NCBI RefSeq assembly: GCF_010731675.1
Contig: NZ_AP022584.1
Span: 3,286,001 to 3,350,000 of the forward strand
Direction of reading: 5' to 3'
DNA: 64,000 nt
DNA from: Mycobacterium marseillense
GTDB lineage: Bacteria > Actinomycetota > Actinomycetes > Mycobacteriales > Mycobacteriaceae
Part shown: positions 10,304-21,381 of the stretch, piece by piece
Position numbering within the stretch: position 1 is the stretch's first letter
Layout: every line of letters starts with the position of its first letter
The notes under the pieces: model-generated
The model's input: the letters and a program-made list of their open reading frames with translations, nothing else
Told to the model about the DNA's origin: nothing
The model's database searches: none
Program-made: the position numbers and the translations under genes

Positions 10304-10571
10304 CTCACTTCACGCTTCGCGTAGCGAAGACCACACGGTGACCGACCCGAGCCGCCGCATGGCTTGGTCCGTGCCGCGGCTCCGGTCGGGATCCGTTACC
10401 ACACACGCCATTTCGGTCTATGGCGGACGTCGCGACGTCGAGATTCGCTTGGTCACAAGCATTTCGGCTGCTGCGGCTCCTTCTGCTGCCCTGGTCATCC
10501 CGATGCGCCGAGCAGCGGCCGGGACGCGCCGGGCCTCGCCTTTCCTGGGTGCGGCGTCGTACGGTGGAGGC

Positions 10572-11966
10572 ATGTCGCGCCATCGTGTGGTCATCATCGG
10601 AAGTGGTTTCGGCGGGCTGACTGCGGCAAAGGCGCTCAAACGCGCCCCCAAGGGCAGCGAAGTCGAGGTCACCGTGATCTCGAAAACGACGACGCACCTG
10701 TTCCAGCCGCTGCTGTATCAGGTGGCCACGGGCATCCTGTCCGAAGGCGACATCGCGCCGACCACCCGACTGATCCTGCGCCGCCAACGCAACGTCCGGG
10801 TGCTGTGGGGGGACGTCTCCGCCATCGACCTCACCGCCAAGACGGTCACATCCCATCTGATGGGCATGGTGACGGTGACGCCTTACGACAGCTTGATCGT
10901 GGCTGCCGGCGCACAGCAGTCCTACTTCGGCCACGACGAGTACGCCGCCTTCGCGCCCGGGATGAAGAGCATCGACGACGCCCTGGAGCTGCGCGGCCGC
11001 ATCCTCGGCGCCTTCGAGGCCGCCGAGGTCGCCACCGACCCGGCCGAGCGCCAACGCCGCCTGACCTTTGTAGTGGTCGGGGCCGGTCCCACCGGTGTCG
11101 AGCTGGCCGGCGAGATCGTCCAGCTGGCCGAGCGCACCCTGGCCGGTGCGTTCCGGACGATCACCCCCAGCGAATGCCGGGTCATCCTGCTCGACGCGGC
11201 GCCCGCGGTGTTGCCGCCGATGGGCACCAAGCTGGGCCTCAAGGCGCAGCGGCGGCTGCAGAAGATGGACGTCGAGGTCCAGCTCAACGCGATGGTGACC
11301 GCGGTCGACTACATGGGCATCACGATCAAGGAGAAGGACGGCGCCCAGCGCCGCATCGAATGCGCGTGCAAGGTGTGGGCGGCGGGCGTGCAGGCCAGCT
11401 CGCTGGGCGCCATGCTCGCCGAACAGTCCGACGGCACCGAAACAGACCGCGCCGGAAGGGTGGTCGTCGAGCCCGACCTGACCGTCAAGGGTCACCCGTA
11501 CGTGTTCGTCGTCGGTGATCTGATGTCGGTTCCCGGCGTCCCCGGGATGGCGCAAGGCGCGATCCAGGGCGCGAAGTACGCCGCCTCCGTCATCAAGCAG
11601 GCGGTCAAGGGTGAAGATAATCCCGCCGCGCGCAAGCCGTTCCGGTACGTGAACAAGGGCAGCATGGCGCTCATCTCCCGCTACAGCGCCGTCGCGCAGG
11701 TCGGCAAGGTGGAATTCGCCGGATTCTTCGCCTGGCTGGCGTGGCTGGTGCTGCACCTGTACTACCTCATCGGCCACCGGAACCGGCTGGCCGCCATGTT
11801 CGCCTGGGGGATCTCGTTTTTGGGTCGCACCCGCGGCCAGATGGCGATCACCAGCCAGATGATCTACGCACGGCCGCTGGTGAACTGGGTGGAACAGCAG
11901 GCCGCGGAGGGAACGCTCGCGGCGGCCGAACGCGCCGAGACGGCCGAGCAGAAGGCGGCCGGCTAA
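10572..11966 (+). CDS. ndhA: Type II NADH dehydrogenase NdhA
   Basis: A 464-residue non-proton-pumping NADH:menaquinone oxidoreductase on the inner membrane face. It has two dinucleotide-binding motifs: VVIIGSGFGGLTAA at the N-terminus for FAD and VVVGAGPTGVELAGE near residue 165 for NADH. The VFVVGDLM motif is also present, as is a C-terminal hydrophobic anchor around FFAWLAWLVLHLYYLIG. ATG 10572 is chosen because the FAD motif starts 5 residues later and GGTGGAGG precedes it; the open frame extends 78 codons further without homology. It corresponds to Rv0392c, next to metZ as in M. tuberculosis, and converges with metZ (16-bp gap). Confidence 0.94.
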   Translation: MSRHRVVIIGSGFGGLTAAKALKRAPKGSEVEVTVISKTTTHLFQPLLYQVATGILSEGDIAPTTRLILRRQRNVRVLWGDVSAIDLTAKTVTSHLMGMVTVTPYDSLIVAAGAQQSYFGHDEYAAFAPGMKSIDDALELRGRILGAFEAAEVATDPAERQRRLTFVVVGAGPTGVELAGEIVQLAERTLAGAFRTITPSECRVILLDAAPAVLPPMGTKLGLKAQRRLQKMDVEVQLNAMVTAVDYMGITIKEKDGAQRRIECACKVWAAGVQASSLGAMLAEQSDGTETDRAGRVVVEPDLTVKGHPYVFVVGDLMSVPGVPGMAQGAIQGAKYAASVIKQAVKGEDNPAARKPFRYVNKGSMALISRYSAVAQVGKVEFAGFFAWLAWLVLHLYYLIGHRNRLAAMFAWGISFLGRTRGQMAITSQMIYARPLVNWVEQQAAEGTLAAAERAETAEQKAAG

Positions 11967-11982
11967 AACGCCGGGGAAGCGG

Positions 11983-13209
11983 TCAGCTCAGGGCCCGATC
12001 GATGTCGGCGATCAGGTCGTCGGTGCCTTCGAGCCCGACGGAGATGCGGACCACGCCGTCGCCGAGCCCGATCGCCGCGCGGCCCTCCGGGCCCATCGCC
12101 CGGTGAGTGGTCGTCGCCGGGTGTGTGACAAGGGATTTGGCGTCGCCGAGGTTATTGGAGATGTCGATCAGCGTCAACTTGTCCAGCACCTCGAAGGCCC
12201 GCTGCTTGGCCCTACTGTCCGGGCAGTCGAGCGCGAAGGTGATCACCGTTCCGCCGCCCGACATCTGGCGCTTGGCCAGGTCGTATTGCGGGTGTGAGGA
12301 CAGGTAGGGATAGCGGACCCAACTCACCGCCGGATGGGTCTCGAGGAATTCGGCGATCCGGTACGCCGAGGAATTGCTGTGATCGACCCGGATGGCCATC
12401 GTCTCAAGGCCTTTCAGCAGCACCCAGGCGTTGAACGCGCTCATCGCCGGGCCGGTGTGCCGCATCAGCTTCTGCACCGGGCCGTCGATGTACTCCTGGT
12501 CGCCGAGGATGGCCCCGCCCAGCACGCGGCCCTGGCCGTCGATGTGCTTGGTGCCCGAGTACACCACCACGTCGACACCGAGCGGGATGCCCTGCTGCAG
12601 CAGTGGTGTGGCGAAGACGTTGTCCAACACCACCTTTGCGCCGGCCCCGTGGGCGAGTTCGGTCACCGCGGCGATGTCCACCAGCGACTGCATCGGGTTC
12701 GACGGCGTCTCGAAGAACACCGCCGTCGTGGGCACCGACAGCGCCTGTTCCCACTGGGCCAGGTCATCGCCGTCGACGAACACGGTTTCGACTCCCCAGC
12801 GCGGCAGGATCTCGTTGCACACCACGAAACACGAGCCGAACAGGCTGCGCGACGCGACCAGCCGGTCCCCCGCGCCCAGCAGCGCGCCCAGCGACGTGAA
12901 CACCGCCGCCATGCCGCTCGCGGTGGCGAACGCCGCCGGTGCGCCCTCGAGGAGGCGCAGCCGCTCCTCGAACATCGTCACGGTCGGGTTGCCGTAGCGC
13001 GAGTAGACGAAGCGGTCGACCTCGCCGGTGAACGACTTCTCGGCGACCGCGGCCGATTCGTAGACATAGCCCGACGTCAGGTACAGCGCCTCGGCGGTCT
13101 CGTCGAACCCCGAACGCAGCAGCCCGCCGCGCACGCCGATGGTCGCCTGGCTGACGCCGTCGGGCAAGCGTGCGGGCGTGCGGACGGAATCGTGGTCGGC
13201 GGGCGTCAT
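11983..13209 (-). CDS. metZ: O-succinylhomoserine sulfhydrylase MetZ
   Basis: A 408-residue PLP enzyme of the Cys/Met metabolism family that makes homocysteine from an O-acylhomoserine and sulfide. The PLP lysine is Lys221 in VYSGTKHIDGQG; the phosphate-binding ASGMAAVF and the SRYGNPT substrate loop are present. Its close match to Rv0391 supports the assignment. The rhodanese-like gene lies 7 bp upstream on the same strand, the Rv0390-Rv0391 arrangement, which links sulfur transfer to methionine synthesis. Confidence 0.94.
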   Translation of the reverse strand: MTPADHDSVRTPARLPDGVSQATIGVRGGLLRSGFDETAEALYLTSGYVYESAAVAEKSFTGEVDRFVYSRYGNPTVTMFEERLRLLEGAPAAFATASGMAAVFTSLGALLGAGDRLVASRSLFGSCFVVCNEILPRWGVETVFVDGDDLAQWEQALSVPTTAVFFETPSNPMQSLVDIAAVTELAHGAGAKVVLDNVFATPLLQQGIPLGVDVVVYSGTKHIDGQGRVLGGAILGDQEYIDGPVQKLMRHTGPAMSAFNAWVLLKGLETMAIRVDHSNSSAYRIAEFLETHPAVSWVRYPYLSSHPQYDLAKRQMSGGGTVITFALDCPDSRAKQRAFEVLDKLTLIDISNNLGDAKSLVTHPATTTHRAMGPEGRAAIGLGDGVVRISVGLEGTDDLIADIDRALS

Positions 13210-13216
13210 GCCCGGA

Positions 13217-13657
13217 TCAGCCTTGCTTCCAAGGCAATCCGATCGCCCGCCACCCCGAATCGCCGCGGTGACCGTTGGCGTCGAGCTGGCCTTCGAAGCC
13301 GTCCAGGATGTTGTAGGCCGGGGTGATGCCCAGCTCGGTCGCCACCTCGGCGGCGCCGATGGAGCGGTTTCCGGAGCGACACAAAAACAGCACCGGGCGA
13401 TCCGCGTCGGCGTCGCCCGGCGCCACCTGCTCGCGCAGCTGGTCGGCGAATTTCGTGTTGGGCCTGCCGTCGGAGGAATTCCATTCGAGGAACAGCACCT
13501 CGCGGCCGAGGCTGGACAGATCGGGCACCCCGACGAAGCGCCACTCGGCGTCGGTACGCACGTCGACCAGCACGGCGTTCGGATTGTCGCTGAGCAGTTT
13601 CCATGCCTCCAGGGGTGAGATGTCCCCCGCGTAGGAGTGTCCGCGCTCTGTGCTCAT
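13217..13657 (-). CDS. Rhodanese-domain sulfurtransferase (Rv0390-like)
   Basis: A single rhodanese domain of 146 residues. The active-site loop CRSGNRS places the catalytic cysteine at residue 93, and VDVRTDAEW is the usual CH2A signature. It should carry a persulfide and pass sulfur to an unknown acceptor. ATG 13657 (MSTERGHSY) is chosen from the domain limit; the frame is open farther upstream, but that extension overlaps purT and has no homology. It lies just upstream of metZ in the same operon. Confidence 0.9.
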   Translation of the reverse strand: MSTERGHSYAGDISPLEAWKLLSDNPNAVLVDVRTDAEWRFVGVPDLSSLGREVLFLEWNSSDGRPNTKFADQLREQVAPGDADADRPVLFLCRSGNRSIGAAEVATELGITPAYNILDGFEGQLDANGHRGDSGWRAIGLPWKQG

Positions 13658-13775
13658 GCTCGTATTCCCTCGTCCTTCGTACGCATCGTCAGCCACCCCG
13701 GCGAGATTGCCCCCTGCCCGCGGCGATACCTGACCTGCGATCGTATCGAGACCGCCGCGGCGCGCATCTCGGGGC

Positions 13776-14972
13776 TCAGCCGCGCGAGCCCGGGCCGGCC
13801 AGCCGTTCGGCGGCCTGGCCGGCGCGCTCGCGTGCGGCCGTGACCTCCGGCGCCGTCGCCAAGGCCCGGAACCCACGCCCGGAGACGCGCACGTCGCTCT
13901 CCGGCACGCTCAGCGCGCCGATCAACGCCGCGGGGTCAGGCGAATCGGCCCGGCCCGCCAGGCGAGCGGCGGCCGGCGACACCATCATGGTGTCCACCGG
14001 CAGGCCGAGGATGGTGCGGGCCTGCAGCTCGAACGCCGAAAGCCGCTGGCTGCGCAGGGTCACCCAGGCGCTGTCGGTCGGGCACGACGTGACGTCGGCG
14101 AAATACACCTCGTCGCCGTTGATCATCAATTCGACCCCGAACACGCCGCGCCCGCCCAGCGCCTTGACGATCCGCGCAGCGATCGATCGCGCGGCGTCCG
14201 TCGCGGCCTCGCTCATCTTCTGGGGCTGCCAGGATTCCAGCACCCGCCCGCCGGATCCGCGATGCCCGATGGGTGAGCAGAATTCGATCGCGGGTCCCGA
14301 CGGGCCTTCGCTGCGCACCGCCAGCAGGGTCACGTAGAACTCGACCTCGACCACGGTTTCGGCCAGCACCCGGGCGACGGACGCTTCGCCCACCGCGCGA
14401 CGCCAGGCCGGTTCGATGTCCTCGCGCCGCGCCGCCACCGACTGCCGCTCCCCCGTCGGCCCGGCCGCCGGCGTGACCAGCAGCGGATACCCGGCGTGCG
14501 CGCCGACCGCCTCGAGTTCGCCCAACGACCCGACGAACCAAAACGGCGCGGTCGGCAGCCCCAGCTCGTCGGCGGCCAGCCGGCGCAGCCCTTCGCGGTC
14601 GGCGGTGAGCCGCGCGGCGCGGGCGCTGGGCACCAGCTCGCCGTCGAGGGCGTCGAGGGCCCGGGCGGCCACCGCGTCGGTGGTGGTGACGACGAGGTTG
14701 GGTTGCACGCGCCCGATCGCCTGCGCCAGCTCGTCGGCGTCGGTCATGTCGAACGTCAGCGCCTGGTCGGCGACCCCGTGCGCGGGCGCGTGGGGCTGCC
14801 GGTCGGCGGCGATCACGCGGGCCCCGAGGCGCCCCAGGGCGATCGCCAGCTCCCGGCTGATCTCGCCGGCACCCAGCAGCAGCACCGTCGGCCGTGCGTC
14901 GGCGGGGGCTGGTGCGGGCACGACGAGCGCCGTGGTCTCGTCGTCCCGTCCGTCCGTCACGCCGTCAGTCAC
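13776..14972 (-). CDS. purT: Formate-dependent GAR transformylase PurT
   Basis: A 398-residue ATP-grasp enzyme that formylates glycinamide ribonucleotide with formate and ATP in purine synthesis. The N-terminal VLLLGAGEISRELAIAL motif, central PLLVTPAAGPTGERQSV ATP-grasp loop and GVFGVELMINGDEVYFADV metal-binding segment are all visible. It matches Rv0389. The gene is followed on the same strand by rhodanese and metZ. Upstream lies the thioesterase gene, which in M. tuberculosis is more than 30 genes away, so this junction is one edge of the rearranged block. Confidence 0.92.
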   Translation of the reverse strand: MTDGVTDGRDDETTALVVPAPAPADARPTVLLLGAGEISRELAIALGRLGARVIAADRQPHAPAHGVADQALTFDMTDADELAQAIGRVQPNLVVTTTDAVAARALDALDGELVPSARAARLTADREGLRRLAADELGLPTAPFWFVGSLGELEAVGAHAGYPLLVTPAAGPTGERQSVAARREDIEPAWRRAVGEASVARVLAETVVEVEFYVTLLAVRSEGPSGPAIEFCSPIGHRGSGGRVLESWQPQKMSEAATDAARSIAARIVKALGGRGVFGVELMINGDEVYFADVTSCPTDSAWVTLRSQRLSAFELQARTILGLPVDTMMVSPAAARLAGRADSPDPAALIGALSVPESDVRVSGRGFRALATAPEVTAARERAGQAAERLAGPGSRG

Positions 14973-15045
14973 GGCTCAAGGATAGGTCGGGCCTAAGAGT
15001 GCGGGGCCGTGCTCGCGCCTGACGAGGGCTGATGCAGAGGCCGCC

Positions 15046-17006
<1,961 letters not shown>

Positions 17007-17188
17007 TTATTGTGGTTCTGCTGGCAAGACGCCAGATCTTGCACCGCTGCAACGGTTCTCGGCATCGCCCGAGGGCTGGTAGTGCCGTCGGGTGACGGCA
17101 TCTCGGTTAGCCGCGTCGTGACCGTGCGCGTTGCTCCACGCGTCTTTGCTTGCCGCGCTCACGTGGCGATCCTAAACGTCGGGTAACG

Positions 17189-17210
17189 ACGGGCTTGCCG
17201 CAAGGCCCGT
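17189..17210 (-). terminator. Possible hairpin terminator downstream of the phosphatase gene
   Basis: Imperfect inverted repeat ACGGGC-TTG / CAA-GGCCCGT with a single-base bulge and a 3-nt loop, 53 bp beyond the stop of the minus-strand phosphatase gene. The rest of 16989-17263 shows nothing recognisable apart from the purA promoter space. Confidence 0.4.
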
Positions 17211-17263
17211 TGATCCCGGCCCGTGTCGCGCCAACACCCGGGCCCGTCTCGTCGCGCTGGCGC

Positions 17264-18178
17264 TCAGGGGCTCGCCGTCACCGGCGCTTTGGCCGCGCAC
17301 ACGCCGTCGCGGGTCGGCGCGTCCAACATCAGGCACAGGCCGTTCGTGTCGCGGTTGGGCCGTTTGGCCGCCCAACCGGACCACGCCGGTTTGCCGTTCC
17401 AGCTGACCAGCGTCCAGCCATCGTGGGGATTGCCCTGGATCTCGACGATGCCGGTGTTGGGCAGCGGGTCGAACAGCAGGAGCAACTGTTCGGGGTTCCT
17501 GACGGACGTCATCGTCCCGATACCGATGTCGAATTCGCTGGAGAACGCGACCTCTCTGATCCTGCCGTCGGCCGCCCGGACCGGGTTGGCCAGCGCGCTG
17601 CCGTACATCGTTCCGAGCATGTCGTTGAAGCGGCCGGCGCTGGTCGCCGCGTTGCCGTCCATCGTTTGGAGCGCGCCGTTGAAACGCTTGTGGAACTCGT
17701 ACCCGTTCGGGTCGGCGGAGCCGGGAGCCAGCATCGGCACGATGCGCAGCCCGAGCAGCCACGCGATGGGGGCCAACAGGTATGCCAGCCCGGCGAGGCT
17801 GATCTGCGGCATGCCGTTGAAAACGCCCGCGTCGATCTCGTTGAGCCCCGGCAGCACCTGGGCATTCGTCCCCAGCATGGCCGCCAGCGGCGCCGCGGTC
17901 TGCTGTGTCCTGATCAACTGCGACGCGAAGATCCCGGCGACCGGACCCTTCGCCGCGAGCACGTTGGCGACGTTCTGCGCCTGTTGTTGGCCGAGCGCGG
18001 TGAGCGCCGCCCCGGGCACCGCCGTGTCGATCAGCTTCGCGGCGTTGGCCACCGACTGCCCGTGGCGCACCAGGTCGATCACGATCGATTCGTCGGCCGA
18101 GGCCCTCGCCGATGCGAGGCACAGCAGGACAGCCGAAAGCAGCACGGCGCCAACGCGGCCGAGGTGCGTCGTCAGCAC
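17264..18178 (-). CDS. Secreted histidine phosphatase family protein
   Basis: A phosphoglycerate-mutase-like acid phosphatase. From GTG 18178 it has 304 residues: signal peptide GRVGAVLLSAVLLCLASARASA, cleavage likely after residue 28, then the catalytic motif VRHGQS with the nucleophilic His39, and a C-terminal domain of unclear similarity. The GTG is chosen because the signal peptide starts right after it; an in-frame ATG at 18280 would add 34 basic residues that do not look like a signal. It has no obvious neighbour partner. A broad phosphomonoesterase role in the envelope is inference. Confidence 0.78.
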   Translation of the reverse strand: MLTTHLGRVGAVLLSAVLLCLASARASADESIVIDLVRHGQSVANAAKLIDTAVPGAALTALGQQQAQNVANVLAAKGPVAGIFASQLIRTQQTAAPLAAMLGTNAQVLPGLNEIDAGVFNGMPQISLAGLAYLLAPIAWLLGLRIVPMLAPGSADPNGYEFHKRFNGALQTMDGNAATSAGRFNDMLGTMYGSALANPVRAADGRIREVAFSSEFDIGIGTMTSVRNPEQLLLLFDPLPNTGIVEIQGNPHDGWTLVSWNGKPAWSGWAAKRPNRDTNGLCLMLDAPTRDGVCAAKAPVTASP

Positions 18179-18463
18179 CGGAGGCGAGTAGGGCCGGCGT
18201 CGCACCCGGGCGGCGCGGGCCGCACGGCGGACAGCATGGCGGTGAGGCGGTGAATGGTCGTTCTCCGTTCTCTCAACCACTCGTTGGCGGGAATCCGCTC
18301 AACGTCGGCCCTGTGGCAGGAGTAAAGTATCCGGTTGTTTCCAGGCGGCGCGGCAACAACTTTCGCAGTCCGAAACCATGTTGTGACTGTGTCGTTATAG
18401 CCCATTGATCGGGCGAGAGTCGTTGGAAGTCAAACAGATTGGGCCACCGCGATTGGATAGCTT

Positions 18464-19111
18464 GTGACACAAGGGAATCGAGGCGCCGCAGTCCTACTGT
18501 TCGGCCGCGGGCGAACGCATGGCGCGTTGCGGGGTCTGCGCTCCCACCGGGTCGCCGGCGAACCCGACCTCGACGCCGCGATAGGCCCCTACCGGCGGCT
18601 GGTCGTGGTGGGCGCCGACGCCGACCTGGCGGCCGTGCTGACCCGCCTGCTGCGCGCGGAGCGCCTCGACATCGAAGTGGCGTACGTGCCGCCGCGGCGC
18701 ACCCGGGCAGCCCGGATCTATCGCCTGCCTGCCGGACGCCGGGCGGCGCGCCGGGCCGTCCGCGGTTCCGCGCAACGGGTGACGCTGATCCGCGACGAGA
18801 CCGGCTCGGTGATCGTCGGGCGCGCCGCCTGGGTGCCGACGAAGGACGAGCGGGTCATCCACGGCGAGGCGGTCGTCGACGACACCACGCTGTTCGACGG
18901 CGACGCCGCCGCGGTGTTCATCGAGCCGACGCTGGCCATGCCCGGCCTGCGGGCCTCGCTCAAGGGTCGCTGGCGCCCGTGGGTCACCGGCCGCGCGGCC
19001 CAGCTCGGCAGCACGGGCGCCGTCGTGCTGCGCGACGGTGTCCAAGCGCCCCGCCCCGGCCGCCGCTCGGCGTTCTACCGCAACATCGAGGGCTGGCTGC
19101 TGGTCCGCTAG
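18464..19111 (+). CDS. Conserved actinobacterial protein (Rv0358-like)
   Basis: A 215-residue basic cytoplasmic protein from a GTG start. I recognise it as the mycobacterial homologue of Rv0358 by length, position and the end FYRNIEGWLLVR. It contains an N-terminal VVVGADADLAAVLTRLL stretch and no catalytic motif that I can name. Diacylglycerol-kinase-like similarity is sometimes reported for this family, but I cannot confirm it here. It sits 9 bp before the M50 protease gene, so the two form an operon. Confidence 0.75.
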   Translation: MTQGNRGAAVLLFGRGRTHGALRGLRSHRVAGEPDLDAAIGPYRRLVVVGADADLAAVLTRLLRAERLDIEVAYVPPRRTRAARIYRLPAGRRAARRAVRGSAQRVTLIRDETGSVIVGRAAWVPTKDERVIHGEAVVDDTTLFDGDAAAVFIEPTLAMPGLRASLKGRWRPWVTGRAAQLGSTGAVVLRDGVQAPRPGRRSAFYRNIEGWLLVR

Positions 19112-19120
19112 TTTCGTGCG

Positions 19121-19903
19121 GTGAGCTTCCCCTCGCCCCAACGCGAATCGGTCCGACCCAGCCCGATCTTTCTGGCCCTGCTCGGGTTGACGGCGGTCGG
19201 CGGCGCGCTGGCCTGGCAGGCCGGCTACAGCGCCCGGCCGCTCGCCTATGTCGGGGTGTTCATTTTCGTCATCGCCGGCTGGCTGGTGTCGCTGTGCCTG
19301 CACGAATTCGGGCACGCGGTGACCGCCTGGCGATTCGGCGACCACGATGCGGCCGTGCGCGGGTATCTGACGCTGGATCCGCGCCGGTACACCCATCCCG
19401 CGCTGTCGCTCGTGTTGCCGCTGGTGATCGTCGCGCTGGGCGGGATCGGCCTGCCCGGCGCGGCGGTCTACGTGCGGACGTGGTTCATGACGCCGGCCCG
19501 CCGCACCCTGGTCAGCCTGGCCGGCCCGGCGGCCAACCTGGTCTTGGGGGCGCTGCTGCTGACGCTGACCCGGTTGTTCTTCGACCCGACGCACGTGGTG
19601 CTGTGGGCCGCGGTGGCGTTCCTGGGATTCCTTCAGGTCACCGCGGTCGTGCTGAACCTGCTGCCCATCCCGGGGCTGGACGGCTATGACGCCCTGGAGC
19701 CGCACCTGAGCGCCGAGACGCAGCGCGCGCTGGCGCCGGCCAAGCAGTGGGGCTTCGTCATCCTGTTGTTTCTGCTCCTGGCGCCGGTGCTCAACCACTG
19801 GTTCTTCGGGATCGTGTTGTCGCTGTTCGACCTGTCCGGGGTGCCCGACGTGTTGGTGAGCTGGGGCAACGGGCTGACCCGCTTCTGGAGCCGCTGGTTC
19901 TGA
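19121..19903 (+). CDS. M50 family membrane metalloprotease (Rv0359-like)
   Basis: A 260-residue integral membrane protease with about five hydrophobic segments. The zinc motif LHEFGH gives His61, Glu62 and His65. The second conserved motif NLLPIPGLDGYDAL (around residues 185-198) provides the third metal ligand. It belongs to the compact rhomboid-neighbour type of site-2 protease without a PDZ domain. Its substrates are unknown. It follows the Rv0358-like gene by 9 bp. Confidence 0.88.
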   Translation: MSFPSPQRESVRPSPIFLALLGLTAVGGALAWQAGYSARPLAYVGVFIFVIAGWLVSLCLHEFGHAVTAWRFGDHDAAVRGYLTLDPRRYTHPALSLVLPLVIVALGGIGLPGAAVYVRTWFMTPARRTLVSLAGPAANLVLGALLLTLTRLFFDPTHVVLWAAVAFLGFLQVTAVVLNLLPIPGLDGYDALEPHLSAETQRALAPAKQWGFVILLFLLLAPVLNHWFFGIVLSLFDLSGVPDVLVSWGNGLTRFWSRWF

Positions 19904-19910
19904 CCCTTGC

Positions 19911-19936
19911 AATATATGCGTCGCCACGCATATATT
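19911..19936. promoter_or_regulatory. Perfect 11-bp palindromic operator before the CDF transporter
   Basis: AATATATGCGT-CGCC-ACGCATATATT: two perfect 11-bp arms and a 4-nt spacer, AT-rich in a GC-rich setting, ending 7 bp before the transporter ATG. Arms of ATATATGC type resemble operators of ArsR/SmtB-family metal sensors. The regulator is not encoded next to it, so it probably acts from elsewhere. Confidence 0.75.
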
Positions 19937-19943
19937 TCCGGGC

Positions 19944-20840
19944 ATGGGCGCCGGCCACAACCACACTCCCGCCGAGACGAACGACGCCCGGCTGATCCCG
20001 CGCATGGTCATCGCCGCGGCGATCCTGGCGGCGTTCTTCGTCGTGGAACTGGCCACCTCGTTGCTGATTAATTCGATCGCGCTGCTGGCCGACGCCGGCC
20101 ACATGCTGACCGACGTCGTCGCCGTGTTCATGGGGCTGGCCGCGGTCACGCTGGCCCGGCGCGGCAGCTCGTCGCCGGCCCGCACCTACGGCTGGCATCG
20201 CGCCGAGGTGTTCACCGCGGTCGCCAACGCGGGGCTGCTGATCGGGGTGGCGGCGTTCATCCTCTACGAGGCCGTCCAGCGGCTCAGCGAGGCGCCCGCC
20301 GTCCCCGGCGTGCCGATGATCGTCGTCGCGCTGGCGGGGCTGGCCGCCAACTTCGCCGTCGCGCTGCTGCTGCGGTCCCACTCCTCGGGGAGCCTGGCCG
20401 TCAAAGGCGCCTACATGGAGGTGGTCGCCGACACCGTGGGCAGCCTGGGCGTGCTGATCGCCGGGGTGGTCACCGTGACGACGCACTGGCCCTACGCCGA
20501 CGTGGTGGTGGCCGTGCTGGTCGCGCTCTGGGTGCTGCCCCGGGCGATCGCGCTCGCGCGCGACGCGCTGCGGATCCTGTCCGAATCGTCGCCGACCCAC
20601 ATCGACGTCGAGGAGCTGCGCTCGGCGCTCGGCGCCATCGGCGGCGTGACCGGGGTGCACGACCTGCATGTGTGGACGCTGTCGCCCGGCAAGGACATGT
20701 GCACGGCGCACCTGACCAGCACCGGGGACCCCGCCCAAGTTCTGCACGACGCGCGAGAAGTGTTAGCGGGCCGGGGGCTGGAACACGCCACCGTCCAGAT
20801 CGACTGCCCCGACGACACCGATTGTTCGGAAAGCTTTTAA
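19944..20840 (+). CDS. Cation diffusion facilitator (CDF) metal exporter
   Basis: A 298-residue, six-segment membrane antiporter exporting a divalent metal. The first metal motif is ADAGHMLTD (His53, Asp57 in helix 2). At the matching helix 5 position the sequence is YMEVVAD, so Glu159 replaces the usual His of HxxxD in zinc exporters, with Asp163 conserved. A cytoplasmic ferredoxin-like domain follows (DLHVWTLSPG). The N-terminus is short and His-containing (GHNH) and the tail has DCPDDTDC. The palindrome directly upstream suggests metal-induced expression. Zinc is the likely substrate by family, but the Glu makes this uncertain. Confidence 0.9.
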   Translation: MGAGHNHTPAETNDARLIPRMVIAAAILAAFFVVELATSLLINSIALLADAGHMLTDVVAVFMGLAAVTLARRGSSSPARTYGWHRAEVFTAVANAGLLIGVAAFILYEAVQRLSEAPAVPGVPMIVVALAGLAANFAVALLLRSHSSGSLAVKGAYMEVVADTVGSLGVLIAGVVTVTTHWPYADVVVAVLVALWVLPRAIALARDALRILSESSPTHIDVEELRSALGAIGGVTGVHDLHVWTLSPGKDMCTAHLTSTGDPAQVLHDAREVLAGRGLEHATVQIDCPDDTDCSESF

Positions 20841-20844
20841 AGCG

Positions 20845-21258
20845 TTACAGCCCCAGCGCTTTGCGCGCTTCGGGGTCGCAATCGTCGAGCAGGTCCAGGC
20901 AGCGCGCGTACTCGTCGGTTTCGCCGATCGTGTCGGCGGCCCGCGCCAGCGCGGCCACACAACGCAGGAAGCCGCGGTTGGGCTCGTGCGAATACGGGAC
21001 GGGTCCGAAGCCCTTCCAGCCGTTGCGGCGCAGCTGGTCCAGGCCGCGGTGATAGCCGGTGCGGGCGTACGCGTAGGCGGTGATGGCCTGGTCGTCGGCC
21101 AGCGCCTGCTCGGCCAGCGCCGCCCAGGCCAGCGACGCCGTCGGATGCGCGGCGGCGACGATGCCGGGCTTCTCGCCGGCCAGCAGTTCGGCCTCGGTAT
21201 CGGGGTCTCCGGGCAGCAGGATCGGGTCGGGCCCTAGCAGATCCTTCATCGGCGTCAT
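20845..21258 (-). CDS. DUF3151 family protein (Rv0360c-like)
   Basis: A 137-residue soluble protein conserved through actinobacteria. It has TPR-like helical content (AWAALAEQALADDQAITAYAYARTGYHRGLDQLRRNGWKG). Function is unknown. ATG 21258 (MTPMKDLLGPDP) is chosen to agree with the usual family start; the open frame reaches 21300, and an ATG at 21249 is also possible. It converges with the CDF gene, leaving only 4 bp between stops. Confidence 0.85.
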   Translation of the reverse strand: MTPMKDLLGPDPILLPGDPDTEAELLAGEKPGIVAAAHPTASLAWAALAEQALADDQAITAYAYARTGYHRGLDQLRRNGWKGFGPVPYSHEPNRGFLRCVAALARAADTIGETDEYARCLDLLDDCDPEARKALGL

Positions 21259-21381
21259 GGCTCTATTCTGCAGCTCGCCCGTTTTGCCCGTGGGACGCAC
21301 CTCGGCCGTCGCCCCGGGCCGGGGTCTCGGTCGCTAAGCTCTGCAACTACCCCACTCGACAGCGGGAGGACAGTAGTACTC

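Noticed and set aside
10338..10571. 78-residue N-terminal extension of NdhA
   Set aside because: The FAD-binding motif belongs at the extreme N-terminus and ATG 10572 has a ribosome binding site.
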